43,073 bases of DNA from CAZGRP01 sp964527995 (GCA_964527995.1 CAZGRP010000031.1:1-43073), one strand, 5' to 3'. Positions 1 through 8,808 are shown, counted from the stretch's first letter. Made by a program: numbers and translations. Notes: a model not told the origin generated them from the sequence alone.

Positions 1-746
1 AGGAAGGCACGGCGGGTGTTCTGTCGCCACTCGCGGGCCAGCTCCGGCGAGCGGGCCTTCACTTCCTGGATAGCCCGTGGGATCTCGATACGCACCCGCG
101 GCAGCAACGGCAGCTCGCCCATCACCGGACGCGGCGACCCGGCTTCATCGAGCTCGCTGTTGACGACTGGTGCGGCGCGGTCCGCGGCCTCGCCGGTGGT
201 CAGGGTGCCGGAAAGGGCGCGCGCAACCCGCTCCGAAGACAAATGCCACGCCACGACGAAGCGATCCGTGCCCAGGCCTCGGTGGAGGACACTGTCGGAT
301 TCGCCATACATTTCCTCCACGTATTCGTCCACCTCGGCGCCCAGGCGGTTCAGATTGAGATGGGCGTTGCGGGCTTCGAGTGGCTCGTATGTCCAGTAGA
401 CCGTGTCCACGCCCATCTCCAGCAGCCTCTCGCGCTGGTAAAGCTTCAACCGCCTGCCCAGTCCCTGGCCACGCCACTCTTCGCGGACGGCCAGCATGTC
501 GGACCAGTGGACCAGGCGGCCCTTTCGTACGCCGGTCATGCCGAAAACGAAGGCCAGCAACCGCCCCTCACGATCGAAAGCACCCGCGACGACGCCACCG
601 ATCTTCTGGGTCACCATGAGGATCGAAGGTGGTACGCACTCGGAGAAACTCTCTCCCCAGGTCTCCTTCTGCAACGCCACGCAGGCACGATACTCCTCGT
701 GGGTGCGCAGGTCACGAATCTCTATGTCGGATGATGAACCAGCCAT
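1..746 (-). CDS. GNAT-superfamily N-acetyltransferase (COG3375-like), 3' end outside window
   Basis: The minus-strand frame starts at ATG 746-744 behind a GGAGGGATCTCACG ribosome-binding site and stays open to the left edge, so about 248 residues are visible and the C-terminus is missing. The segment around residues 75-95 (DMLAVREEWRGQGLGRRLK) is the acetyl-CoA binding R/Q-x-x-G-x-G/A loop of GNAT enzymes, and the following TYEPLEARNAHLNLNRLGA matches the predicted acetyltransferases of COG3375, where the C-terminal half is longer than in ordinary GNATs. The substrate cannot be told from sequence. It diverges from the M24 peptidase gene at 1003 with about 250 bases between them. The call as a GNAT protein is firm; the finer family is from memory of its motif. 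Confidence 0.82.
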   Translation of the reverse strand, partial: MAGSSSDIEIRDLRTHEEYRACVALQKETWGESFSECVPPSILMVTQKIGGVVAGAFDREGRLLAFVFGMTGVRKGRLVHWSDMLAVREEWRGQGLGRRLKLYQRERLLEMGVDTVYWTYEPLEARNAHLNLNRLGAEVDEYVEEMYGESDSVLHRGLGTDRFVVAWHLSSERVARALSGTLTTGEAADRAAPVVNSELDEAGSPRPVMGELPLLPRVRIEIPRAIQEVKARSPELAREWRQNTRRAF

Positions 747-801
747 CGTGAGATCCCTCCAGTTACGAAAGCGTTCGGGCTCGCGGGTGTCTGAGCATGG
801 C

Positions 802-820
802 TCCTGTTTGCAAGACAGGA
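802..820. repeat. Small perfect hairpin (6-bp stem, 7-base loop)
   Basis: TCCTGT at 802-807 pairs with ACAGGA at 815-820 around the loop TTGCAAG. It lies between the divergent GNAT and M24 peptidase genes. It looks like a tRNA anticodon arm (GCA) but no acceptor, D or T arm surrounds it. Function unknown. Confidence 0.4.
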
Positions 821-899
821 AGCGCTGAAAACAGAGCCTGGCAACATCTTCGCCACCTGAGTCTGCCCTGGGCTGTCCGGAAATCCGCAGCGATTTTGT

Positions 900-928
900 T
901 TGACAATATCCTACAAGAATCACAAATT
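900..928 (+). promoter_or_regulatory. Weak candidate sigma-70 promoter for the M24 peptidase
   Basis: A perfect TTGACA lies at 900-905, but the hexamer 17 bases later (923-928, CAAATT) is a poor -10. The stretch 889-930 is markedly more AT-rich than its surroundings and sits about 75-100 bases upstream of the ATG at 1003. Confidence 0.3.
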
Positions 929-1002
929 CAGAGCCTGCCGCCGGCTCTGCGGCAGTCGTCTCAAAACAGCGTCAGCAAACCGATCAACCTTCGGAGGATG
1001 CC

Positions 1003-2334
1003 ATGAGAGTCAGGCCCGCCGTTCTTCTCTCCTTTCTGCTGCTTCCGATGCACCTGTCGGCCCAGAGCACGATGCCGGTGATCCTGTCCATGCGCGATCG
1101 CGCCGAGCTTCGCGACCAGTGGCTCGGCAGGCGGCTCGACACAGTCGTCCCCGAGCTGATGCGCCGGCAAAAGATCGACATGTGGATCCTGATCGCGCGC
1201 GAGTACAACGAGGACCCGGTGGTCAAGACCCTGCTGCCGGCTACCTGGCTGTCTGCGCGGCGGCGTACCATTCTGGTGTTCTACGACCCCGGCCCGCCGG
1301 CGGCTGTCGAACGCCTGGCCGTGGCTCGCTACGACATCGGCAGCTTCTTTCGAAAGGCATGGGACAAAGAGAAGCAGCCAGATCAGTGGAAACGGCTGGT
1401 CGAAATCATTCGGCAGAGAGACCCACAGCGCATCGCTCTCGACTTTTCCGCCACCTTCGCCCTAGGGGACGGCCTCACGCTTAGTGAGTACCGCGCCTTC
1501 GAAGCCGCGCTGCCCCCGAAATACCGGAACCGAATCGTTTCCGGGGAACGTCTAGCCATCGGCTGGCTCGAGCGCCGCATCCCCGAGGAGATGTCCGTCT
1601 ACCCGGCCATCTGCCGCATCGCCCACCGTATCATCGCCGAAGGCCTGTCCGATGGCGTCATCCAGCCCGGGTTCACTACCACAGAGGATGTCGAATGGTG
1701 GTACCGCGAGCGCATTCGCGGGCTCAAGCTGGCGACCTGGTTTCATCCTTCGGTTTCCATCCAGCGCGCCGGCGAACCGGAGCGCGGTGGCTCCTTCGCC
1801 TCACGTGAAGGTCCGAAAACGATCGAGCGGGGCGACCTGCTCCATGTCGACTTCGGCATTACCTACCTCGGCCTCAATACCGACACCCAGGAGCACGCCT
1901 ACGTGCTGAAGCCGGGCGAGACCGACGCCCCGGCAGGACTGAAGCACGCCCTGAAAGTCGGCAACCGACTCCAGGACATCCTTCTCTCGCAGTTCAAGAA
2001 GGGACGCACAGGTAACGAGATTCTCGCCGCCGCCCTCAGGCAGGCCAAAGCCGAGGGCATCAAGGCCACCATCTACACCCACCCGATCGGCTTCCACGGC
2101 CACGGCGCCGGACCCACGATCGGCCTGTGGGACCAGCAGAACGGGGTTCCCGGAAAGGGCGATTACCCACTGCATGACAGCACCGCCTACTCCATCGAGC
2201 TGAATGCCGCCGTTTCCGTTCCCGAATGGGATGGCAAGGAGATCCGCATCATGCTCGAAGAAGACGCGTTCTTCGACGGCCAGCGGGTGCGCTTCATCGA
2301 CGGCCGCCAGACCGAGCTCTTCTTGATTCGGTGA
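1003..2334 (+). CDS. Exported M24-family metallopeptidase (Xaa-Pro aminopeptidase-like)
   Basis: 443 residues. The ATG at 1003 follows a TCGGAGG site by five bases. Residues 1-21 form a signal peptide ending in LSAQ, so the enzyme should act in the periplasm or outside. The C-terminal half has the pita-bread dinuclear metal ligands: D283 (HVDFG), D294 (LNTDTQ, eleven residues on as usual), a His cluster H360-P-x-G-x-H365-x-H367, E399 (SIELN) and E420 (LEED). The N-terminal third is the creatinase/prolidase-type domain. The family removes N-terminal residues before proline or cleaves X-Pro dipeptides. It ends nine bases from the end of the convergent M28 peptidase gene, and a DPP-IV-type gene lies further along, so proline-containing peptide use is a plausible theme. 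Exact specificity is not shown by sequence. Confidence 0.88.
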   Translation: MRVRPAVLLSFLLLPMHLSAQSTMPVILSMRDRAELRDQWLGRRLDTVVPELMRRQKIDMWILIAREYNEDPVVKTLLPATWLSARRRTILVFYDPGPPAAVERLAVARYDIGSFFRKAWDKEKQPDQWKRLVEIIRQRDPQRIALDFSATFALGDGLTLSEYRAFEAALPPKYRNRIVSGERLAIGWLERRIPEEMSVYPAICRIAHRIIAEGLSDGVIQPGFTTTEDVEWWYRERIRGLKLATWFHPSVSIQRAGEPERGGSFASREGPKTIERGDLLHVDFGITYLGLNTDTQEHAYVLKPGETDAPAGLKHALKVGNRLQDILLSQFKKGRTGNEILAAALRQAKAEGIKATIYTHPIGFHGHGAGPTIGLWDQQNGVPGKGDYPLHDSTAYSIELNAAVSVPEWDGKEIRIMLEEDAFFDGQRVRFIDGRQTELFLIR

Positions 2335-2343
2335 TCGGACAGC

Positions 2344-4545
2344 TCAAGTACCGGAGCCGATGGACGAGGCCACTACGATCGCCTCGACGAGCCTGCGCCG
2401 GGCCCGCTCCAGGGCCTGCTCCAGCACGGCCGCCATCCGCTTCGCTTCCGCGGCATCCTTCTTCTCGATGGCCTCGCGCACGCCCGGCAGGGTCTTCACG
2501 CCGTACCCCGTGTAGAACCCCGGCGCATAGATCTGGTGCCGGTACCACGGCCGGCCCGGTAAACCGCGGGCATCCAGGAAGCCCTGCTCGGCGGCGTGTA
2601 GCAGACCGTTGAGCCGGCGCAGCTTCTTGCGGGAGCGCCGCAGCGCCCTCGCATCAACGCCAGCGATGCGCTCGACCTCGGCGTTGAGGACGGCGGCCGT
2701 CGCCGCCAGACGGGCGTTGGCGGCACGAACGCCCGAAAGATCGACGCTATCCTCGAGGCTCTGCTTCTGCGCCAGCTTCTCCAGCTCGTCCAGATAGCGA
2801 TCGATGGTCTCGGCGGTGCTGGCATAATCGAAGGGCAGCACATCGGCGTTGGCCAGCCGCAGCAGGAAAAGGGCGGCCAGTTCGGAGAGCTTCTCTCCGT
2901 ATTTGAAGCCCGGATCGCCGAAGGTGGTGAAAAACCAGTGGCTGTCGTACCGGGAGTGATAGATGCCATTGCCGGAGGAGAAGCCGAGATTGATGGCCGG
3001 GATGCCGAGGCGATCGAGAAAGACGGTGTAATCGCTGCCCGAACCGAGGGCGCCGAGACGAACCTGGCGGCGGCCCCTGACCTCGATGCTGCCCTTGTCG
3101 CCCGCCTTTTTCAACCACGCCTCGAAAATGCTTTGGTCGCTGCCCGGCATGCGCACGTCGCGCGTCAGCTCGTTGACGAACGCCTGCAGCGAGTGCACAC
3201 CTCCGGCGCCGAAGTCACCTGCGGTATAGCTCTCGCGATTGAGATAGGCGATCAGATCCCGCTGCAGTCGGGACGCGAACTCCTCGCCGTACTCGGTGGA
3301 GCCGATGAGACCGTACTCCTCGGCGTCCCAACTGGCGATAGCGACGGAGCGCTTGGGGCGCTGCCCCTGGCGTGCCAGGTCGCCGAGAACGCGGGCGGCT
3401 TCGAGAAGCGACACGGCGCCGCTGAGGGGATCGCGGCCGCCGAAGGTCCAGGCATCGCGGTGGCTGCCGGCCATGACGATCTTGTCGGGCTCCTCGCTGC
3501 CGCGCAGGATGCCGATAACGTCGACGATGGGGCGCACGCCCCAGTCGGCTTTCACCTGCATGTGCACCCTGGCTGGCCCCGGTCCGAAATGGTACGTAAT
3601 CGGCAACCTGCCCCGCCATGTTTCCGGCACGACTTTTCCTTTGAGGTTGCGCAGAATCGGCAGGGCGTCACCATAGGAGATGGGCAGGACCGGGATTTTC
3701 TGGAGCGTCTTCACCTCCGCCAGCGGGATCCGCTTGGCTCCTTTTTTCGATGGGTACATCGGCGTTTGTGGGTCACCCGGATAGGTGGGCATGTCCATCA
3801 CCGAGCCGCGCTGCACGCCCCACTCCGGCCGCCATTTTCCCTGCGGAATGACATCGCCCTTGAAATAGCCGTCGTCGGCAGGGTCGGAGTAGAGCAGGCA
3901 GCCGACCGCCCCGCGCCTCGCCGCCAGCCTCGGTTTGATGCCGCGCCAGCTCTTGCCGTAACGGGCGATGACGATCTTGCCTTTGACCGAAATCCCCAGC
4001 GAGTCGAGCACCTTGTAGTCAGCCGGAATGCCATAGTTCACGTACACCACGTCGGCGGTGACGTCACCGTCGGCGCTGTAGGCATTGAAAGGCGGCAGCA
4101 CTCCTTTCTGGGCGGAGTCAGGGTCCTCCGGGATGGCCGGTTCGGCCAGCTTCAGTTCATATCGCTCCGGCTCCAGCAGCGTCACTTCGCGGCTCACCGG
4201 CCGCGGCAGCAGGGCTTCGTAGCGATAGAAGACGACTTCGTCGAATCCGAACTCGCGCAGGCGTTCGGCGTAGTAGTTCGCCGTCTCTTCATTCGCCGGG
4301 GTGCCGGCGTGGTGCGGCCTGGCGGTGAGCACGCGGTGGTACTCGTTCATCCTCTCCCCTGACGGCCGGCCGAAAATGCCTTGTTCGATTTGCCGCTCCC
4401 GGGCGGACGATTCCTTCGTGAAGCCGAGAAGGCGGGCTTGCTGGGGCACGGCCTGCCGCGCAGTCACAAGGGTGAGGGCAAGGACGAACAGGAACGATCC
4501 CCGGAAAGCGGCCAGCGGCCGCTGCATGCTGCTGTTTCGCATCAT
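2344..4545 (-). CDS. Exported M28 metallopeptidase, glutamate carboxypeptidase II / transferrin-receptor-like
   Basis: 733 residues from ATG 4545-4543, preceded by GGGAGGATGCA; longer upstream reading is open but lacks a better site. A signal peptide (hydrophobic core FLFVLALTLV, cut near AVPQQA) is followed by a PA domain (about 130-290), the M28 catalytic domain (about 330-560) and a C-terminal helical TfR-dimerisation-like domain. Catalytic region residues: H362 (SHRDAW), D372 (GGRDPLSG), E409-E410 (DAEEYG; general base and ligand) and H530 (YHSRYD). The position of the second zinc's Asp, in the context AYLN-x-(D/E)-S, is E438 here. The family trims acidic or other C-terminal residues from peptides. 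Divergent from nifJ, convergent with the M24 gene. Substrate unknown. Confidence 0.9.
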   Translation of the reverse strand: MMRNSSMQRPLAAFRGSFLFVLALTLVTARQAVPQQARLLGFTKESSARERQIEQGIFGRPSGERMNEYHRVLTARPHHAGTPANEETANYYAERLREFGFDEVVFYRYEALLPRPVSREVTLLEPERYELKLAEPAIPEDPDSAQKGVLPPFNAYSADGDVTADVVYVNYGIPADYKVLDSLGISVKGKIVIARYGKSWRGIKPRLAARRGAVGCLLYSDPADDGYFKGDVIPQGKWRPEWGVQRGSVMDMPTYPGDPQTPMYPSKKGAKRIPLAEVKTLQKIPVLPISYGDALPILRNLKGKVVPETWRGRLPITYHFGPGPARVHMQVKADWGVRPIVDVIGILRGSEEPDKIVMAGSHRDAWTFGGRDPLSGAVSLLEAARVLGDLARQGQRPKRSVAIASWDAEEYGLIGSTEYGEEFASRLQRDLIAYLNRESYTAGDFGAGGVHSLQAFVNELTRDVRMPGSDQSIFEAWLKKAGDKGSIEVRGRRQVRLGALGSGSDYTVFLDRLGIPAINLGFSSGNGIYHSRYDSHWFFTTFGDPGFKYGEKLSELAALFLLRLANADVLPFDYASTAETIDRYLDELEKLAQKQSLEDSVDLSGVRAANARLAATAAVLNAEVERIAGVDARALRRSRKKLRRLNGLLHAAEQGFLDARGLPGRPWYRHQIYAPGFYTGYGVKTLPGVREAIEKKDAAEAKRMAAVLEQALERARRRLVEAIVVASSIGSGT

Positions 4546-4741
4546 TGCATCCTCCCGTGCGTTGAGGTAAGAAGATCCAGGGCGGACCGGACCTCGATGA
4601 TTCGAGGCACGCTCAGGCTGATCAGGTTGTTGCAGTGGGTTCAAAAAAGAATGGAACGAGGTAAAAAGCAAGGACTTTTTTGGAAGAGAACTCAAATGGC
4701 AGATAAACAAGAGACGCCGCCCAGCCTTTCCTGTCCGCCCA

Positions 4742-4770
4742 TTGACATATCCCTCTGAGTGCCTTATATT
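4742..4770 (+). promoter_or_regulatory. Strong candidate sigma-70 promoter, about 350 bases upstream of nifJ
   Basis: TTGACA at 4742-4747 and TATATT at 4765-4770 with a 17-base spacer. Predicted start near 4777, giving either a leader of about 345 bases for nifJ or a separate small RNA. Confidence 0.7.
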
Positions 4771-4797
4771 GGAAGCTTAAAGTCCGCCGGATGACCG

Positions 4798-4907
4798 GCC
4801 GAGGAACCATTTGAGGCCAAGGTCTGGTACAATCCCAGGGTCCGGCAACTGAACTCGGCTTTCACCGGCCCACAGGATCGCCCTGCAGGTTTCCCGATCG
4901 TGGGAAA
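4798..4907 (+). ncRNA. Candidate structured leader or small RNA upstream of nifJ
   Basis: Downstream of the promoter at 4742-4770 the transcript can fold: GCCGAG (4798-4803) pairs with CTCGGC (4854-4859), enclosing a CTGG/CCAG hairpin at 4824-4838; then TTTCCC (4890-4895) pairs with GGGAAA (4902-4907). No riboswitch class or known RNA was recognised (checked for TPP, cobalamin, SAM, 4.5S and 6S-like signatures). A T5 run at 4964-4968 has only a weak stem in front of it. This is structure by eye, not a family assignment. Confidence 0.3.
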
Positions 4908-4989
4908 TGCGCGCGCGGGAGTTCTCAGCTTTGCGAAACAACTTCTAGGGAGCACAAACTAAGTTTTTGACTTTACAGGGTGTTCCAGC

Positions 4990-5006
4990 TTAGCACGATC
5001 CTTGCT
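4990..5006 (+). promoter_or_regulatory. Candidate sigma-54 (RpoN) promoter of nifJ
   Basis: TTAGCACG at 4990-4997, four bases, then TTGCT at 5002-5006. This matches the sigma-54 consensus TTGGCACG-N4-TTGCT except that the -24 GG is AG. The ten-base spacing between the -24 dinucleotide (4992-4993) and the -12 GC (5004-5005) is exact. Predicted start near 5017, about 104 bases before the ATG at 5121. Confidence 0.45.
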
Positions 5007-5120
5007 TAACCGACCACGGATCGGTGTTACCGGAAAGACTGAGTCCGTGCCCACGGGGTGGTCCGGTGCCGAAAACGGTCAACCGATTCTCATTTTTTAC
5101 TTCAATCGAGGTTAGGTACG

Positions 5121-8100
5121 ATGAAGCGAAAGAAGGTCACCATTGATGGGAATGAGGCTGCGGCTTACGTGGCCTACAAGACCAACGAAGTCATTGCCAT
5201 TTATCCGATCACGCCGGCGTCGCCGATGGGCGAACACGCCGACGCCTGGTCGGCGGCCGGCAAGCCGAATCTCTGGGGTACGGTCCCGGTGGTGGTGGAG
5301 ATGCAGAGTGAAGGCGGCGCCTCCGGTGCCTGTCACGGCTCCTTGCAGACCGGCTCGCTGACCACCACCTTCACCGCCTCGCAGGGGCTCTTGCTCATGA
5401 TCCCCAACATGTACAAGATCGCCGGCGAGCTCAACCCCACCGTCTTCCATATCGCATCGCGCACCGTGGCTTCACATGCTCTATCGATCTTCGGCGACCA
5501 CAGCGACGTGATGGCCACGCGCCAGACCGGCTGGGCCCTGCTGGCCTCCAACTCGGTCCAGGAAGTGATGGACTTCGCCCTGATCGCCCAGGCCGCCACG
5601 CTGGAGTCGCGCGTGCCCTTTCTGCACTTCTTCGACGGCTTTCGCACCTCGCATGAAATCAACAAGATCGAGCAGCTCACCGACGACGACATGCGCGCCA
5701 TGATCGACGACGAGCTGGTGCGCGCCCACCGCGCCCGGGCGCTGTCGCCCGAGCATCCGGTGCTGCGCGGCTCAGCCCAGAACCCCGATGTCTTTTTCCA
5801 GGCGCGAGAGGCGGTCAATCCGTTCTACCAGGCCTGCCCGCAGATCGTCCAGAAGACCATGGACAAGTTCGCCGGCATCACCGGCCGGCAGTACCATCTG
5901 TTCGACTACGTCGGTGACCCCGACGCGGAGCGCGTCATCGTTCTCATGGGCTCGGGTGCGGAAACCGTGCACGAGACGGTCGAGGCGCTCTTGGAGCGCG
6001 GCGAGAAGGTGGGCCTGCTCAAGGTCAGGCTCTATCGCCCCTTCTCCATGGACCACTTCGTGGCGGCCCTGCCACCGACGGTAAAAGTGATCGCCACCCT
6101 GGATCGCACCAAGGAGCCGGGAAGCCAGGGCGAGCCTCTTTACCTCGACGTGGTCACCGCCCTCAGCGAGGCAATGGCCGACGGCAAGGCCGACTTCGAG
6201 CGCTTCCCGCGCGTTGTCGGCGGGCGCTACGGCCTGTCGTCCAAGGAGTTCACCCCGGCCATGATCAAAGGCCTCTTCGACGAAATGAAGAAAGAGCGGC
6301 CGAAGAACCACTTCACGGTCGGCATCATCGACGATGTCACCCACACCTCGGTCGATCCGGACGACAGCTTCTCCACCGAGCCCGACGATGTCATCCGCGC
6401 CATGTTCTACGGCCTCGGTGCCGACGGCACCGTCAGCGCCAACAAGAACTCCATCAAGATCATCGGTGAAAACACCGACAACTACGCCCAGGGCTACTTC
6501 GTGTACGACTCCAAAAAAGCGGGCGCCATCACCATCTCTCACCTGCGCTTCGGGCCACGGCCGATCCGCTCGACCTACCTGATCAGGCGGGCCAACTTCC
6601 TCGCCTGCCACCAGTTCAACTTTCTGACCAAGTTCGACATGCTGAAGGCCCTCGTCGACGGTGGCACGTTTCTGCTCAACAGCCCGTACCCGGCCGACGA
6701 GGTCTGGGACCACCTGCCGCGCGAGGTGCAACACCAGATCATCGAGAAGAAGCTGCGTTTCTATGTGATCGACGCCTACGAGGTGGCCCGCAACACCGGT
6801 ATGGGCGTGCGCATCAACACGATCATGCAGACCTGCTTCTTCGCCATCTCCGGAGTGCTGCCCAGGGAGCGGGCGATCGCCGAAATCAAGGACGCAATCA
6901 AGAAGACCTACGGCAGCAAGGGCGAGGAGATCGTGCGGATGAACTTCAATGCTGTCGACCAGGCCCTGGCACACCTGCATGAAGTCAAGGTGCCTGCCGA
7001 AGTCAGCAGCCCAATCGTCATCCCGCCGGTGGTGCCCGACGATGCCCCGGCCTTCGTGCGTGAAGTGACGGCACGGATGATCGCCGGGCTCGGCGACACC
7101 ATCCCGGTGAGCAAGATGCCGGTCGACGGCACCTTCCCCGTGGGAACGACCAGATTCGAGAAGCGCAACATCGCCCAGGAGATCCCGATCTGGGACCCGG
7201 AGATCTGCATCCAGTGCTCCAAGTGCGCCATCGTCTGCCCGCACGCCACCATCCGGGTGAAACTCTACGAGCCGGAGTACCTCAAGGATGCTCCCGACAC
7301 CTTCCTGTCGGCCGATGCCCGCGACCGCGCCTGGCAGGGGCTGAAGTACACCGTGCAGGTGGCACCCGAGGACTGCACCGGTTGCGGCATCTGCGTCGAT
7401 ATCTGTCCGGCGCGCAACAAGAAAGAGACGCGGCTGAAAGCCATCAACATGAGGCCGCACGAGGAGCACGTCGACCGGGAGAAGGTCAACTGGGACTTCT
7501 TCCTCAGCCTGCCGGAGTATGACCGCCGCAAGGTGAAGGTGAGCGCCGTCAAGGAGAATCAATTGCTCGAGCCGTTGTTCGAGTTCTCCGGTGCCTGCGC
7601 CGGATGCGGCGAAACGCCCTACATCAAGCTCATGACCCAGCTCTTCGGCGACCGTGCCGTGATCGCCAATGCCACCGGCTGCTCGTCTATCTACGGCGGA
7701 AACCTGCCGACGACGCCCTACACCACCAATCGCGAAGGTCGCGGTCCGGCCTGGTCGAACTCGTTGTTCGAGGACAACGCCGAATTCGGCCTCGGTTTCC
7801 GGCTGACGCTCGACAAGCAGTTGGAGTACGCCAACGAGCTGCTGCGCAAGTTGTCGTCCGAAATCGGCGACGAGCTGGTGACCGCGCTGCTGGAGGCCGA
7901 CCAGTCCGATGAGGCCGGCATCTACGAGCAGCGCCAGCGAGTGGCGGAACTGAAGAAAAAGCTCGAGCAGATCGACTCCGAGGACGCCCGCAACCTGCTT
8001 AGCGTCGCCGACGTGCTCGTCAAGAAGAGCGTGTGGATCATCGGTGGCGACGGCTGGGCCTACGATATCGGCTACGGCGGCCTGGACCACGTCCTGGCCT

Positions 8101-8705
8101 CGGGTCGCGACGTGAATATCCTGGTGCTCGACACCGAGGTCTACTCGAACACCGGCGGCCAGATGTCGAAGGCCACACCGCGAGCGGCCGTGGCCAAGTT
8201 CGCCGCTGCCGGCAAGCCGCTGCCGAAAAAGGACCTCGGCATGCTGGCGATGACGTACAGCAATGTCTATGTCGCCCGAATTGCCATGGGGGCCAGCGAC
8301 ACACAAACGGTGAAGGTGTTCCTGGAAGCCGAGAAGTATCGCGGCCCATCGCTCATCATCGCCTATAGCCACTGCATCGCCCACGGCATCAACATGGGGC
8401 TGGGCATGCACAATCAGAAGGCGGCGGTGGACAGCGGCTACTGGCCTCTGTTCCGCTACAACCCCGACCTGTTGGCCCAAGGCAAGCACCCATTGGTCCT
8501 CGACTCGCGGGCGCCGAAAATTCCGCTCGAGGAATATGCCTACAAAGAGACGCGCTTCCGCATGCTGAGCCAGAGCCAGCCCGAGCGCGCCAAGCGGTTG
8601 CTCAAGGAAGCGCAGGAGGACGTCTGGATGCGCTGGCGCATGTATGAGCACCTGGCCGCCTTCGAGCTGAAAGACGACAGCAAAGAGGGCAACGGCAAGC
8701 ACTAG
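5121..8705 (+). CDS. nifJ: Pyruvate:ferredoxin (flavodoxin) oxidoreductase, single-chain
   Basis: 1194 residues, normal for the homodimeric fused enzyme. It oxidises pyruvate with CoA to acetyl-CoA and CO2, passing electrons to ferredoxin or flavodoxin in the cytoplasm. The start MKRKKVTIDGNEA at 5121 fits the family and has GAGGTTAGG upstream; upstream in-frame codons lack family similarity. Order: pyrimidine-binding TPP domain, domain II, gamma-type/EKR domain, an inserted 2[4Fe-4S] domain with C696/C699/C702/C706 and C752/C755/C758/C762, then the TPP pyrophosphate domain. The proximal cluster ligands C826 and C829 (CAGCGETPY), C854 (ATGCSS) and C1085 (SHCIAHG) are all present, so it should be active. 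A PyrD-like gene follows at 8898. A sigma-54-like site lies just upstream. Confidence 0.97.
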   Translation: MKRKKVTIDGNEAAAYVAYKTNEVIAIYPITPASPMGEHADAWSAAGKPNLWGTVPVVVEMQSEGGASGACHGSLQTGSLTTTFTASQGLLLMIPNMYKIAGELNPTVFHIASRTVASHALSIFGDHSDVMATRQTGWALLASNSVQEVMDFALIAQAATLESRVPFLHFFDGFRTSHEINKIEQLTDDDMRAMIDDELVRAHRARALSPEHPVLRGSAQNPDVFFQAREAVNPFYQACPQIVQKTMDKFAGITGRQYHLFDYVGDPDAERVIVLMGSGAETVHETVEALLERGEKVGLLKVRLYRPFSMDHFVAALPPTVKVIATLDRTKEPGSQGEPLYLDVVTALSEAMADGKADFERFPRVVGGRYGLSSKEFTPAMIKGLFDEMKKERPKNHFTVGIIDDVTHTSVDPDDSFSTEPDDVIRAMFYGLGADGTVSANKNSIKIIGENTDNYAQGYFVYDSKKAGAITISHLRFGPRPIRSTYLIRRANFLACHQFNFLTKFDMLKALVDGGTFLLNSPYPADEVWDHLPREVQHQIIEKKLRFYVIDAYEVARNTGMGVRINTIMQTCFFAISGVLPRERAIAEIKDAIKKTYGSKGEEIVRMNFNAVDQALAHLHEVKVPAEVSSPIVIPPVVPDDAPAFVREVTARMIAGLGDTIPVSKMPVDGTFPVGTTRFEKRNIAQEIPIWDPEICIQCSKCAIVCPHATIRVKLYEPEYLKDAPDTFLSADARDRAWQGLKYTVQVAPEDCTGCGICVDICPARNKKETRLKAINMRPHEEHVDREKVNWDFFLSLPEYDRRKVKVSAVKENQLLEPLFEFSGACAGCGETPYIKLMTQLFGDRAVIANATGCSSIYGGNLPTTPYTTNREGRGPAWSNSLFEDNAEFGLGFRLTLDKQLEYANELLRKLSSEIGDELVTALLEADQSDEAGIYEQRQRVAELKKKLEQIDSEDARNLLSVADVLVKKSVWIIGGDGWAYDIGYGGLDHVLASGRDVNILVLDTEVYSNTGGQMSKATPRAAVAKFAAAGKPLPKKDLGMLAMTYSNVYVARIAMGASDTQTVKVFLEAEKYRGPSLIIAYSHCIAHGINMGLGMHNQKAAVDSGYWPLFRYNPDLLAQGKHPLVLDSRAPKIPLEEYAYKETRFRMLSQSQPERAKRLLKEAQEDVWMRWRMYEHLAAFELKDDSKEGNGKH

Positions 8706-8757
8706 CCTGCTGCCGTTTCACTCCTGGCACCCAGGCCCAAAGACCTGTCACGGGACA

Positions 8758-8808
8758 GCGCGGATGAACACTGAACCAGGCGGTCGAATCGCCCGCGTTC
8801 ATCCGCGC
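8758..8808. repeat. 12-bp perfect inverted repeat with nested hairpin between nifJ and pyrD-like gene
   Basis: GCGCGGATGAAC (8758-8769) is the exact reverse complement of GTTCATCCGCGC (8797-8808); inside lies GGCG-N7-CGCC. The wording (GCGGATGAACACTGA and TTCATCCGCGCGCACCCGTGAG) resembles a dispersed intergenic repeat seen in many GC-rich genomes. It could act as an mRNA stabiliser or processing site, since nifJ and the next gene appear co-oriented with no T-run terminator here. Confidence 0.6.

Larger units (their letters stand above)
4546..5120. other. 575-base divergent intergenic region upstream of nifJ
   Basis: No convincing protein gene. On the plus strand it holds a near-consensus sigma-70 promoter at 4742-4770, several inverted repeats (4798-4859 and 4890-4907) and a near-consensus sigma-54 site at 4990-5006. 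The part next to the M28 gene (about 4640-4720) is AT-rich with A/T runs and may hold that gene's promoter, but I could not pick hexamers with confidence. Confidence 0.7.

Noticed and set aside
795..830. tRNA-Cys-like anticodon arm
   Set aside because: The hairpin has a GCA loop, but there is no T arm (GGTTCGA-like), D arm or acceptor pairing around it.
4770..4960. 6S RNA or known riboswitch upstream of nifJ
   Set aside because: No class-specific conserved words and no convincing long closing stem could be made by eye; kept only as an unassigned structured leader.
5772..8702. Very long minus-strand open frame (976 codons) opposite nifJ
   Set aside because: A shadow of the GC-rich nifJ codon pattern; His/Val/Gly-rich low-quality composition, no family motif, and nifJ is complete on the other strand.
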